NCBI GenBank assembly: GCA_029876055.1
Contig: CM056877.1
Coordinates: forward strand, 1,488,001 to 1,552,000
Direction: 5' to 3'
Origin: Madurella fahalii
Taxonomy: Eukaryota > Ascomycota > Sordariomycetes > Sordariales
Length of the DNA: 64,000 nucleotides
The notes under the pieces were generated by a model. The model was not told where the DNA came from and searched no databases. It saw nothing but the letters and a program-made list of their open reading frames with translations. Positions 9,736 to 22,086 of this stretch are shown piece after piece (within the stretch, counting starts at the first letter, position 1; each line of letters begins with the position of its first letter). The translations under genes were made by a program, and so were the position numbers.

Positions 9736-12050
9736 CCGCGATGAAGAACAATGCCACGGCGTATAGCACAGTTTTTGCTGGCTGGAGCTCGCTTGGCCAC
9801 AGCTTTGGATCCGATGCGATGTCGAGCAGAAAAAATTTAGTGGGGCAGATCGACCGATAAGCGGTGGAACCGGCCCCAGTAGCTGAAGATCTTATCGGCC
9901 GATGCCAAAGACACGCATCCATATGCCCAAGTACAGCCGGGCCCGAACAGCGTGCGATCTACTATCCGCGAGTTCTGAACCCGGGTATTGCTCGAGACTT
10001 CTTTAGTCCGGGGTGTGTCTCACAGAAACAGAACCGTTATCCTTTTCCCTCCTTAGTATGCCCGTAAGAATAGGTCTCAAGACATTTGATGCAGATGGGG
10101 TAGATCCTTTGAATCAAAGCATACCCAGGTCTGCCGTCGGATCTACACATACAGCGGGGTGCTTCCCGTAGCCCACTGGGGCTTGCAGTGCGATTGACAC
10201 CTCAAGTCAACTGACTTGTCTTGGTCCGGCGGTAGGATATCCGGTGATGATGACTTGGAGCCATCGTTTATCGGTCCTTTTTGCTCTCCCGGGCACTTAG
10301 TTAGCGTAAAAATGCGATGGTGACAAACCTCAGCCTACACTACCCCGGCTCAATTTGCGTCAGGCGTTTTCCAGTGATCAAAATATTTGGGCCGGCTGTG
10401 TCCTGCATACTGCGTAGCACGGTTACGGTTGCATCGAGCAGAGCGGAAACATTGAAGGCACGACCAAGTGAGTCTCTCCAAGCATGGAAGATGCGCGGAA
10501 GTTTCCAAGCGCGGGAGGCTCTACACCATCTTAATTCTCTGATCGACGAGGCGTTGGAACCCTCCACTACAACTTCAGCACCTGCCATGTGTTGCGGTGC
10601 CCCGTAACATTGCGCGACGCCGCAGAGGTGCAGTCCGTTGATACTCGGGTGCACTCGGCCCGTTCGTTGTATTGACCCGCTTTGTAGAAACGCAACGGTG
10701 ATCCTGGGGGATCCTGGTCGCTTCTAGTGTAGTGTACTACGTAGTGTATGGGACGCCCCACACCACTCTCTGGTTGAGGTCCGCAGTTCTCCCCGTGCGC
10801 CGCCCGACGGCAGCATCGGCAGAACGGGAGCACCTCCAAGCCGGGCCTCGGGGACACGAATTTAGGTGGTCTGTCGTCACAACGGACGGGACGGCATGTT
10901 CCAGAGGCTGATGAGGGCTGGGCGAGGTAAAATAAGGTATAGGGGCAGGTGAATGTACTGCTCCGCATGGACATGGGTAGGGACTGGGCAGTACTGCATG
11001 CACTGAAGCGCCTTGGTTCAGCCCCGGCCAAACAGCGCCTCTTCCGCGCATCAAGCACGCCGACAGGCTCATCAGCCCCGGCCCCGCACAATTCTAGCCC
11101 CTGAATCACCGCTTTCTCCACGTAACGTATGCATACAAAGTACACTTATGTGCGTGTATACTATGTGTAAGCTTAGGCCGTTGTGCGCCAAGTCCGCTTC
11201 ACAGTAATCTCCACATCGTTCAGGGTCGTGGTCCCATGCGCTGCAATACGACTTCGTTTGTTCGCCCTCCCTAGCTTCACTCCTTGGCGCCAGCCCCGAC
11301 GGCCCTCCTTCGCATGTGCATGTGGTTGAGGGCGGCCGATCTGCCCTCGCACAGCGCTTTTCTGCCACGATCGCGCCGTGATGCTATCATCGGGCGCCAC
11401 GACGGCTCGGAAATTTTATCGTAGTGGACGGCGGCCTGCTCTGCCCCTTGCGGCAGCACTGATCAATGAGATTGCGCCTGGAAGGGCCTGTAGAGCGAGC
11501 TCTTGAAAGAGGCGGTCGGCAACTACCAAGCCCCAAGTAAACCGCGATAAGAAAACAGGCTTCCGCTTGTCGATTACGACAGCCAACTTAGCCTGGTCTG
11601 CAGGAGTTCAGTCTGGCCTACTTCGGCCGGCAATGGTGCTCAGCTAGGGTGCTCGCCGTTACGCTCTTCATGCACCACGGCCGGGTTCAAGTCTGGAGTT
11701 GGCTTCCCCGGCGCCCAAGACGACGAAAGACCTCGTTACACCGATTTGTCTCAGTCGCATCCGCCGAAGTGCATTATATACTAGCACCCGACCCGTTGTC
11801 CCCTTCCCTGGGCGTAGCGGCCGAGATTTATTGCCCACCTTCCTGCCCACCGCTGGCACCTGAGCCTTGGCCAAACCGAACGGCAGTACCTCTTGAACCT
11901 CCGCTCATGATATCACCCCGCCGCGCCGTCTTGGTGGTTGTGTGAGCGTTTTGTACTTGTTCCCCCGCTCGATGCCGGTGGAACAGCTCTAAGATTCTTC
12001 AGCCCTTCGACTCGGACCATAACAGACACACCGGCTACTCCCCCGACACC
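9736..12050. other. Long intergenic segment upstream of two divergent genes
   Basis: About 2.3 kb between the RRP8 start (-) and the transcription-factor start (+). Reading frames up to 192 codons (10567-11145, minus) lack domains and sit in mixed composition, so I call no gene. The final 200 bp before 12051 is CT/CA-rich, as expected of a fungal 5' leader. Confidence 0.5.
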
Positions 12051-14005
12051 ATGGCGTCCGTTGAGCCCGCCTCAAGTAGCAACCCTCATCAGGGGCCGCC
12101 GGCGCTGCCTTCTTCGCCCTCACTGTCTGACGGCAACGGAGACTCGAATCCGCCTCCGCCTCCGCCTCCGCCTCCGCCTCCGCCGCCGCAAAAGAAGACG
12201 GTGAAAACGAGGACTAAGACCGGTTGTCTGAGTAGGTTCCCGGTGCCGCCATGCATGCCACCATCTCTCCATCGACCCGTCCGCTGACGCTGCATCTTCT
12301 AGCCTGCCGGAGACGCCGCATCAAGTGCGACGAGGGCAAACCGACGTGCAACAACTGCATCAAATCCAAAAGAGAATGCGAGGGATACAGCCAAAGGCTC
12401 ACTTTCAAGAAACCCCTAAGCTCGTTCGCTTCTCACAATCTCTACGGCCACCCTGTCTACCACCGGCAAGTTCAAGAAGCGCTTCTGAACGCCCAGATAT
12501 CCGCAGCGCAAACCAAGGCAGCATCGTCACAAGGTCCGCTTGCCCCTCTCGCACCGAAGCCTCCATCCATAGACTTTGCTGGTGCGTCATCCAACCCCTT
12601 CGGTCAGGGGTATCGGGGCCCAACAAATCCTCCCATTCCCGGAGCGACGCCGGCCTTTAACCTGCCGCACCAACTGGCCAACCCTCCGTACGTAGGCGCC
12701 GACTCTACCTCTTTTCTTGACCTTAATCGTTCGCCTCTCCATGGGGAGCCATCCGCCCAAGGAGAGTTCTCCGGGGCCCCTTTTGCAGCCCACGGTTTCG
12801 GGCCCAACCCCAGCCTGCAACATGTCCCTCCCATCCTCACCAGCCACCGGGTTCCCGTGTCCGAACCCGGACAGCAGCTCGTATCCCCCGAAAGCAGCGG
12901 CGGCCAACTACACCAAATGATATCGGCTGAGGAGGGATATTGGCAGTCGGACGATGAGGCTTCCATGGCCGATTCCGAGGACGACGCACTTCCAGACACC
13001 CATATAGCGCATCTCGAGTCGAACGATCTCGGTGTCCAGGTGGCAAGACGCCTGGAATTACACCACGATGTGTACGGGGTGCGCATGAGATCATTCGCTG
13101 GCTTTGCCGGGGACAACGTTCTCGACACGTACATGCCATCGTCAGCCAGCTCGCCGCTGAACGACTCGCAGACGGCGGCCGTGTTTTGGTATTTTGTCAA
13201 CGTCACGGGGCAGAGCATGTCCCTGTACGAAAGGCATCCGTTCGATCCCACACCCATGTTCGAAGGCCAACCTGTCCCCAAACATCGCCAACACATTTGG
13301 ACCTGTCGGTAGCCGCGATCGAAACCTGCTTCCAGGTCTAGCTAACGTTGCCTTGCCAGATACCTTTCCCATCATGGCCTTTCACCATCCCGCCTTGATG
13401 CAGGCGATGCTCGCGTTGGGTAGTTTGCAAATGGCCAAGCTTCAAGGATCGCCGCCCACGGCAGCCATGAAGCATTATCACCTCAGCCTAAGACGGGTTG
13501 CCAAGAACTACCAGAGTCCCAACAAGCGCACCCAGCCGGCAACGCTAGCAGCCACGCTCCTGCTCGGCTTCTATGAGGTTTGGAACTCGGACCATGACAA
13601 ATGGTGCAAGCACATGTGGGGAGCCCGCGCCATCCTGAGGGAGATCCCATTCAGTCGGTTGACCCGACAAGTGCTTGCTCTGAGACGGAACCAGAGGGAG
13701 CAAGCGCTCCACAGCCACCACTGCAACGAGCTCTGCTTCGCCACGCATGGTGACCTGAACTTGGACACAGGTGCGGTTGATACGGAGTTGATTTACCAGT
13801 TCACTGGCCAGAGGGTCAACTATGACACCTATTCAGGTTATGTTGGTGATGGCCCGTCGCCGCCCTCGCGGCTCACGGAGCGTGACGTGGAGAGGTTTGA
13901 ACAGCTGCGGGATCTCTATTGGTGGTATTGTAAAATGGATACCTACCAGAGCTTCCTTGGCGGAACACGCCTTTTGTAAGTTGGATGCGATGCGAGTGTC
14001 AACCC

Positions 14006-14069
<64 letters not shown>

Positions 14070-15409
14070 TTTTTTTCCCTCTGGCGGCTTACAAAGTGCA
14101 CAGCATGGAATACGAGCTCTGGACCCAGTGTGCCCCTCGTGGGCCGTTCGGAAAGATAGACTCTATGTAAGTGTGAACCTCGTCCGTTTGTTTGTATCCG
14201 CCAACTCACTCGCATCTCCAGCTACGGGACGTTTGACTATCTCATGCTGTTGCTCGGACGGCTGGCCAACTTCGCGTCTCGGGATCTCAGTCGAAAGCGC
14301 AAAGCAAGAAGAGCTCAAGCGGCTGCGGGCCCAGGCCCTGGGCAAGGGGGACCGCCCGGACAGGGACAAGGACCACCACCGGGGTTTGGCCGTGGCCAGT
14401 CGCCTCCTTCGTTCCCGGGTCTGATGCCGTCGTCGGGCCGCATCACCGTCCCCAGGGGTTTCAGCCCTCCGCGCGAGACAAGCCCCTCGAGCGATTCGGC
14501 TGACGACATTGACCTCGACACCTCGACCGCCAGCGCCATGCGTGAGTGGGAGGAGATCCGGCAGGCGTTCGAAGTCTTCCGGGCGCGCCTCGGACCGGAC
14601 TTTGAGCCCATGGGCCCGGACTTTGCGCCGCCCGTCGCGACGCCGTTTGGTCCCGCCCTCATGTACCGCACCTACAGCATCGCGGGCATCTGGATGAACT
14701 ATTACATGGGGCTCATCGTCCTGCACAGGGCCCACCCGTCGATGCCGCCCGTCGCCGTCGTCGCCGCGGGCATGGCGGCGCAGCAGACGGGCCGGTGGGC
14801 TAACGAGATCGCGCGAATCGCGGCGGGCTTGCACGAGGATACCACGCACGTCTCGGCGGTGAGTACATTGGTGGGCGCTGCGTTTATCGAGAGTTGCTTT
14901 TGTTTGTTTGTGGCTGGGGTGCAGGTAATTCTATTTTCCCTCTCTCCCTTGCTGTCTCTCCCGCTCCTTTTCTCGCCCGCCCGCCTTTTTTACTAACTGC
15001 ATTTCTTTTGTATTTTCAGTTCCAAGACCTCCGCCAGCGCCACTGGACCATCCGCCGGCTGCGCGACATTGCCCGCCTCACGGGGTGGCAGTCGGCAAGG
15101 CAGATAGCGGACGGGTGTGAGACGGGGTGGAACAAGGCGGCCGAGCTTGGCCGCGGGCCGCCGTACCACAGCCCGCCGGAGCTGGGCCCGTTGTTCCCGG
15201 ACTCGGTGTGGAACCGGCCGAGGAGGATTGACCGGCGCATTCAGGAGCTCGAGGCGGGAGAGAGCCGGCTGGTGCTGGCCAGGTCGGAGCAGACGCACTA
15301 CGCGCTGGGGTTGCTCAGTATCGAGAGGGATTTGGATACGTTGGAGATTGAGGAGGACGAGAATGGAAATCGGAGGGAAAATCTGGCTTTGGAGGACTGG
15401 CAGGTGTAG
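12051..15409 (+). CDS. Zn2Cys6 fungal transcription factor
   Basis: Six exons, join(12051..12231,12303..13304,13360..13975,14104..14166,14222..14924,15020..15409), give 984 residues. The N-terminus has a polyproline run (about 34-46). A perfect binuclear zinc cluster follows: C59-x2-C62-x6-C69-x6-C76-x2-C79-x6-C86, with the basic stretch RRRRIK. Intron 1 interrupts the cluster between C59 and C62, a common position in this family. A low-complexity linker leads into a fungal-specific regulatory domain (PIMAFHHPALMQAMLALGSL, then LLGFYEVWNSDHDKWCKHMWGA), and the C-terminus continues GGVQ-less through GVQFQDLRQRHWTIRRLRDIA. It should be a nuclear, DNA-binding regulator; target genes cannot be read from sequence. 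Intron 2 uses an unusual GTCGGT donor, chosen because it keeps frame. Intron 3 holds a (TC)26-T16 tract. Confidence 0.85.
12147..12187. repeat. In-frame CCGCCT repeat encoding polyproline
   Basis: A hexanucleotide CCGCCT array in exon 1 of the Zn2Cys6 factor encodes a run of about 13 prolines just before the DNA-binding domain. It is a likely site of length variation. Confidence 0.8.
14009..14076. repeat. (TC)26 followed by T16 within an intron
   Basis: Twenty-six TC dinucleotides (14009-14060) run directly into sixteen T residues (14061-14076). The tract makes up over half of the 128-bp intron 3 (13976-14103) of the transcription-factor gene. Its acceptor, GCACAG, lies 27 bp downstream. Confidence 0.9.
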
Positions 15410-15773
15410 ATGAGACGATGATACATGTGTCTTAATACCAGAATTGGGGACCGGCATTGCTTTCTTGAACTCCGACCCCTACAGAGACAAGTGAGCCCAC
15501 CATGTATGAAAGATTCCTGTCGAGTACTCCTTCCCGGCGCCAAGGCAGGTCCGAAGATGAAAGACAAACCCAGCGGGCAACCATGCCGTAGATTGAAGGG
15601 CGTCTCAATCCGGTTTATCCGGGTGGTCAATAACTCCAAACTGCCAGCATTTCTCTCACGCTGCCGATGTGTCATGTGTGGGATACTTGTGTCGATGCAA
15701 CTGTTGTCATTCATTTCTTTCTGCTCTCGTTTGCCCCTTTCTGCACCCAAGCGCCTGTATCCCACTTTTAAGT

Positions 15774-16786
15774 CTAATTTGCTGGCAGCCTCGCAACCAC
15801 GTCAGCCATCTCCTGGTCACTGTATATTCTGAAGCCATCCTTGGTGACGCTGGCCAACTGCACGTTCTTCGCATCCAACTTCTCCTCCATGACCTGCTTG
15901 AGCGTTTTGAGCACGAGGGTTTCTGCGTCTGCGATGGTGAGGGACTGGGCGGAGGTTGGCAGTCAGCAAAGGAAGGAAGCAAACATTCAGGCATCTCGGG
16001 CAGTAGAGAGCATTCCCACCTTGTGATACTCATTCTGCAACTCGGCCTGCGCACCCTCGCTGCCGCTCCCGATCGCCTTGGCATCGTACCGGTAGAAAGT
16101 CCCCGATGGCTCGGCGTGGTACAGCGACGGGCCGTCCTCGTCGTACCCCGCAATCAGCAGCGCCACGCCAAAGGGCCGCGACATGATGCTCTCCTCGCCG
16201 TCGGCCGACTCGCCGAAGCGCAGCGCCAGGTCGCAGATGGCCTGGGTGCAGCTCTCGACGCGCAGGCGCTCGTTGTAGTTGAAGGCGTGCGACTGGCACT
16301 CGACGCGCGCGTGCTCCACCATGGAGCGCGCGTCGGCCTGCAGCCCGGACATGGCGCACCCGATGTGCCGGTCAATCTCGACAATCTTCTCGACCGATGA
16401 CGTCTCCAGGAGGGTCGACGTAACGCGCTTCTCGACGCCCAGGATCACGCCCTCGGACGTGGCCACGCCGATGGCCGTGCTGCCGAGCTTGATGGCTTCG
16501 AGGGAGTACTCGACTTGGAAGAGGCGGCCTTCGGGGGAGAAGGTGCTGGTGGGGGTGGGGGGTGTCAGCTTGGGGGGAGGAGGGGTTCGGATGCTGAGAA
16601 GTTGTGGGGTGTGAGGTTCCGTGACGGCGATAACCTACTTGATGCCTCGGTCTGCGTGTGAAGTATTAGCTTTGGTGTGTTCTCATTCGCAGGTCCCCCA
16701 TTTGTCCCGCGCGCTGGCTGGCTGAGGGGAATGCGATGTAGGAGAGCTTCAGGGCACTCACCATATTCCGATCTGGCCATAAACAT
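15774..16786 (-). CDS. PUP2: 20S proteasome subunit alpha type-5
   Basis: Four exons, complement(join(15774..15944,16020..16545,16639..16651,16762..16786)), give 244 residues, the usual alpha-5 length. It is a structural subunit of the outer ring of the 20S core particle. Exons 1-3 together encode the proteasome alpha signature from RSEYDRG through FSPEGRLFQVEYSLEAIKLG. The body continues TAIGVATSEGVILGVEKR, DRHIGCAMSGLQADARS, and FGVALLIAGYDEDGPSLYH-x-PSGTF. The last exon gives SLTIADAETLVLKTLKQVMEEKL and ends in ADVVARLPAN. Exon 1 is 25 nt and exon 2 only 13 nt (D-R-G-I plus part of N), which is easily missed by automatic annotation. It converges with the Zn2Cys6 factor and diverges from GCP2, 578 bp away. 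Confidence 0.94.
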
Positions 16787-17364
16787 CTTGGCGGTGTTTG
16801 GCGATCAACGCTCCTTCTTCCGGGTATCTCTGGATTAGTTGGCTGTGCTTCGGCAGCTTGCTGCGAGGCGATGGCAGGATCGTAACGTCGTGGGGCAGGT
16901 CGGGTTGCAAGTGGAGGGGAAGTTTCGTCGAGGTGAGGCTGGCTGCATTGACAAGCTGAAGCTCCAGGCACGCGCAGGTCTACGAAGCTCCCCCACCGCC
17001 TGGTGGCCAGGCGGCCAACGGCCTGCGCCTGGGAAGCACCCCTGTCGGTACTTGGGCTGGGTACTGTACATATACACAGTACCGTACCGTACTGTCCCGC
17101 GAAGGATCAGCGGCTACGTTACCCCACACAATCCGGTATGCGCTATCTCTACGCGGTAATAAGGGGGCACCAAGTGCGGGCAGCGCGTCGCCGCGCCTTT
17201 GTGGAAGCTCCCGCGACTTGGCAGTGCACCTCACTGCACTGTTACTTGGTGCTTCTGCATCCCACCCCGGGCCCCGGCATATTCAACATACCCACCGCGA
17301 GGTTCCAACCGATGCCGCCGACGGCACCCACGACTTCCAGATTGCCAATGTAGACAGGACAACA
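16787..17364. promoter_or_regulatory. Shared divergent promoter region, PUP2/GCP2
   Basis: A 578-bp gap between two divergent start codons. It must contain both 5' leaders and promoters. No clear TATA box is seen. Function is inferred from geometry only. Confidence 0.5.
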
Positions 17365-20300
17365 ATGTCGTCGGGCGCCACCAGACCGTCAACGTACGCG
17401 GAAAAGAGAAGCAGCGGCATCGCGGCCGCGGAACGGGCCTCTGCGCGGTCCCGCATGTCGGACAGTTCCTCTAGCTTCAGGGCCGATGCCAACAAACCAT
17501 CCGAGCCCAAAATCAGCAGCCGCTATGCCGAGTCGACGGTACACAAGCGGTCCATCTCGGGCAATCCGAGCGCACGCTCGGCAAGCAGGTCCGCCGTCGA
17601 GGAGCGCCGCACCGAGAAGGTGCAGGTGACGACGCGCGAAACCCTCATGACCCGGACCATGAGCCCTGAGCGCCGCAGCGCACCCGCCGACAAGAGCAGG
17701 ACGGGTGACGGGCTCAGGCGGCGCCCATCTGAACCGCGGCCGAGGGACGCCAGGCAGGAGACACCCCTCCCTCAAGGTACGCCCGCTCTGCATCTGCTGT
17801 CCCCGCGCTCCACCGTCCGCTCCCTGGAGAAGACTACCCCGTTTGCTAAAGCCATAGGAAACTAGACAAGCCCACGCCGCCGCCGTGGGAGCCCGAGGCG
17901 TCGCTGCTGCCGCATACGACGGCGCCCCTGGCCTCGCGCATTTCCATCCCTCCACTTGCCTCGTCGGCGCCTCAGACTCTCCAGCCCCGGCCTTTGCACG
18001 AACTATCACTCGACGCCCAGGAGGCTGTCATCATCGAGGACCTCTTATTTGTTTTCATGGGCTACGAGGGCCAGTATATCCGCTTTGCGAAGGAGTACAA
18101 TCCGTTCGAGGAACGGGACCGCCTATCGGGCCCGACCTGGCGCATCCTGCCGGGCTTGGATCCTAGTCTGAACGACCTCACCCAGTCAATGTTACGCATG
18201 GCCACCCACTACACAGCCCTCGAGACGTTCGTCGACGTGCAGAGCCGCGAAGAATTTGGATCCGTGAACCACGCCCTATGCGCCTCGATACGGAAGCTCT
18301 TGCAGGAATACCTCGTTATGGTTGCCCAGCTTGAGACGCAGTTCCTCAACGACGACTCGTTTACCCTCCACGTGCTCAACGTCCACATATTACCCACCAG
18401 CCACATGATGTACCAGCTCTACGCCCTGGCGAACGAGTTACTGAAGCGTAACGCCCTGTTGGACGATGAGACGGACGAATCGAGCGACAGCGGCGCCGAC
18501 GACTTCGACCACATTCTGGAGCAGTTGAGGGAGGGCGGCGACCTGGTGCCGGGGAATATGACGGGCAAGAAGATCTGCAAAGGCGGCGTGGTGCTAGGCC
18601 TGATCACCAAGAGGCTCGAGTCCATGTCGGGCGATCCAGCCGCACGCGCCCTGCTGACGGCGTTGCTGCGAGACGCAAGCCGGCCGTACATGGCCATGCT
18701 GAACGAGTGGCTGCACCACGGAGGCATCAATGACCCGCACTCCGAGTTCCTAATCAAAGAGCAGCGGAGTATCCGTCGAGAGCGGTTGGAGCAAGATTAC
18801 ACCGACGAGTACTGGGAGCGGCGATATACGATTAGGGATCATGATGTTCCGCCACAGCTCGAGGGCGTCAAGGACAAGGTCTTGCTCGCCGGCAAGTATC
18901 TGAATGTTGTCAGGGAGTGTGGAGGCGTCGATGTCAGTCTGCAGGTTAGAGACGTGCCGACATCGTTCGACGACACCCGGTTCCTGGACAATGTTAATAA
19001 CGCCTACGCCCACGCGAACCAGTCGCTGCTGCAGCTGCTGCTGACGTCTCACGCGCTGCCGGCGAGATTGCGGTCGTTGAAGCACTACTTCTTTTTGGAC
19101 CCCTCTGACTACTTCTCCTATTTCCTCGAGCTCGGGGCGTCCGAGCTACGGAAGCCCGTCAAGTCTGTTAATACCGGCAAACTCCAATCGCTTCTGGACC
19201 TTGTGCTCCGCCAACCAGGTAGCATAGTCTCCCTGGACACCTTCAAGGAAGACGTCAAGGTCGAGATGAACGAGATCACCCTAATCAAGTCGCTCCAGCG
19301 CGTCGTCAATATCACCGGCATAGAGCAGGGCGAGACGCTCCAGCCGCTGACGGCCAACCAGGCTCCCGAGAGCGACAAGAATGCCAACGGCTTTACGTCG
19401 TTACAACTCGACTATGCCGTCCCCTTCCCCGTCTCCCTTGTCATCAGCCGTAAGACGGTCTGGCGCTACCAGGCATTGTTTCGGTACCTATTATCGCTGC
19501 GCTATCTCGAATCCCAGCTGTCGACATGCTGGCAGACGCACACGCGCGGGTTCGTATGGCAGCACAAGTCGTCGGGGTCGCACGGCCTCGAGATTTGGAA
19601 GCGCCGCGTTTGGACGCTGCGCGCGCGCATGCTGGTATTTGTTCAGCAGCTGCTGTACTATTGCACCGCTGAGGTGATTGAGCCCAACTGGCAGAGCCTG
19701 ATGGCACGGTTGCGTGAGAACGATCAGGAGGGTGGCTCTCCCGCCACCGGCTCGGGTATCACCCGCACCGTCGACGAATTAATGCAGGACCACGTGGACT
19801 TCCTCGACACTTGTCTAAAGGAGTGCATGCTGACGAACAGCAAATTGTTGAGGGTATGGTCCCCTGTTTCAATTCCCCTTACCCCCTTTTCTCCCTCCCT
19901 CCCCTCCTCTTTTTTGTCCGCCCTTTTTCTATGCTAACAACAACCGGCAGATCCACTCCAAACTAATGCAAACCTGCACAATATTTGCGACCTACACGAA
20001 TTGGCTCTCCCGTGAGCTCGAAAAGGCCGACCCAGACCTGTCCGGCACCACGAGGCCGCCCAACATGACCCCGGAGCAGTGGAAACATTTTCAGTCCATT
20101 CGCTCCCAGAAGAATACCCAACACCCGAGCCAGGACCCCAATTCCTCGTCGATACATGCGGGGGGAGATGACGGCAGCAAGACTGAAGACGCCCGCATCG
20201 CCGAGCTCTTTGACGTCATCCGCAAGTGGGAGACCAATTTCAGCCGGCACCTGCAGATTCTGCTGGACGCGCTGAATCACTATGCCGCGACCGAGACGGT

Positions 20301-20391
20301 AGTCTTGTTGAGCCTGTGTGCGCGGTTGAGCACGGCGAACCAGGGGACCGAGTATGCGGGGTTGAGAAGCGAGGAGGATGGAGTGGTTTGA
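17365..20391 (+). CDS. GCP2: Gamma-tubulin complex component 2 (Spc97/Alp4 family)
   Basis: Three exons, join(17365..17776,17866..19853,19951..20391), give 946 residues. GCP2 pairs with GCP3 in the gamma-tubulin small complex that nucleates microtubules at spindle pole bodies. Seen: a disordered, Ser/Arg-rich N-terminus of about 140 residues. The GCP N-terminal domain follows (EAVIIEDLLFVFMGYEGQYI, then HILPTSHMMYQLYALANELL and RPYMAMLNEWLHHGGINDP, with YTDEYWERRYTIRD). The C-terminal gamma-tubulin-binding domain contains LRSLKHYFFLDPSDYFSYFL, LQLDYAVPFPVSLVISRKTV, YQALFRYLLSLRYLE and MQDHVDFLDTCLKECMLTN. Both introns keep frame (CAAG|GTACGC joining AC AAG CCC; AGG|GTATGG joining ATC CAC). 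The start gives MSSGATRPS; an upstream in-frame ATG is absent. Confidence 0.94.
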
Positions 20392-22086
20392 CGAGTGTTA
20401 CCTGGTATTGTTTGTTGGGCGGGTGGGTGGATGGTTTTGTTTTGGCGCGCTCAGGGCTATGATCATGTTATTGTATCAAGTGGGGGGATGTTGGTCAAAG
20501 AAAAAGGGGGAGGGATCCTGACGAATAGCGGCAGCGCGCTCTTCCAGCAAGGACTGGGACCGGGCATGAGGTGGGATGGGACGGACTGTTGTTAGGCCAA
20601 CGTACTAAATACCCGGCTAGCATTGTGAACATCAACCAGCCCTGAGTCGACAACCTACTCCCGCCATGGATGTCTAATCAGATTTTGGAGTAATACGTGC
20701 AAAGCAAACTTGGGGCCAAGTGAGATAAAGGTGATCAATTCCACACTCTGAGAAACCCAGGGTATCATCTCGTGTTCCTGTCCAATCCCTCCTCGACATG
20801 ACAATACATGTATGCTTATCCCGTCAACCCCATCAGAATATGACCGATGGTCCCCCACCATAATGAACCCGCTCCCCTAGCTCCTTTTAGACCTTGGCCA
20901 AACTAGAACCCATCCCACCTCATTCCGTCTGTCTCCCTTGGACCGTCAATCTCCCTGCCATTTGCACCCACCACTGCACTACCTCCCCGTCTCGCCCCCT
21001 CCTCGCCCCGTCTCATTCCGCCTAGCTCCACCCATTCCTTTCAAACTAGTCGTAGCAAACAACCATCAGTCAATAGACCAGCCACCTCCCATCACTCATC
21101 CACCCCATCTTCCATCCCACAATCACTCACCCCTTCGCTATCAGGAATCCAGGCGGTAGTGGTTACCAAACCAGTTAGCTGTGCCAACCGAACAAGCAAC
21201 CCACCCAGCGCTCCCGAACCGTTGTCGAGATTTCGGTAATACCCAACTCCCGACCCGCCGACTACCACCGCAAAGGGGATCGGACAAAATCCCCGACATG
21301 GAAAACGAAGGAAACGATCGAAAAACACCGAGTGGAGATCGAACAACAACACAATCCCTACGGAGAGGGGGGAGAAAAAGGAAAGAAAGAACTCGGATGA
21401 AAAGGAAAAGGGGCAGGAAACAAACAAGGCAAGAAGAGTGAGAAAGAGGGGAGAGAGAACGCTAGATCTGACCTGGTGAGGGCCGCACTGTACGTGATGG
21501 GAAAAAGAGATTTAAATCAAATCTCATCTCACGTGTCAGTCGCTACCCACTACTCAACACTCCTTCTCGCCCTCTCGTCGTTTCCAGCCCGGGTATAAAA
21601 CCGCTACTTTTGAGCATTCCAAGGAGGAAAAAGAGAGAAAAAAAAAAAAAAAAAAGGCTTGGGGATGGGACTTTAAGTCGTGTACACGTCCAATAGACAA
21701 GGGTAAATTTGAGATTTGGAAGTGGTGGTGAGAGGGAGAGAGAAAGGTTTTCTTCATTTTGTCCTTTAAAGATTCCCCTTTTGTCCAGGTCATGACTGTA
21801 CTAGGGAACCTCCATAGTAAAAAGACCGGGTTGAGCGGGAGCAGGACCATGGCCTGTCCTTTTGGCACCACACACCTCGTCAAAAGAAACCATCTCCATC
21901 ATCACGCTGAGCGCCAAAGAAAGCAAAGCAACGACGAGCAACCGACCAAATGCAAAAGAGCAACTACTACCGGGGTATTTTACTTTACGCCAGGGGTATA
22001 TCCAGCCGTAGGGTATTTCTCTTTTCCTCGCAAGCGACGAAGAACGAATCCGTTTCTAAAATCTTGCAAAGCCGAACGATGAGAAT
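20392..22086. other. Convergent intergenic region between GCP2 and the KH-protein gene
   Basis: No supported gene in about 1.7 kb. Composition alternates between C/T-rich (20880-21180), A/G-rich (21290-21460) and an A18 tract (21638-21655). Reading frames here are low-complexity. This stretch is long for a purely convergent 3' region, so a non-coding transcript remains possible. Confidence 0.45.
21638..21655. repeat. Poly(A) tract, 18 nt
   Basis: Uninterrupted A18 within an A/G-rich stretch of the convergent region between GCP2 and the KH-protein gene. Confidence 0.9.

Noticed and set aside
10567..11145. 192-codon minus-strand frame in the 9.7-12 kb gap
   Set aside because: No recognisable motif or splice continuation; similar frames occur by chance in GC-rich DNA.
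14163..14849. 228-codon minus-strand frame
   Set aside because: Antisense shadow of exon 5 of the Zn2Cys6 factor; Arg-rich composition caused by GC-rich codons on the other strand.
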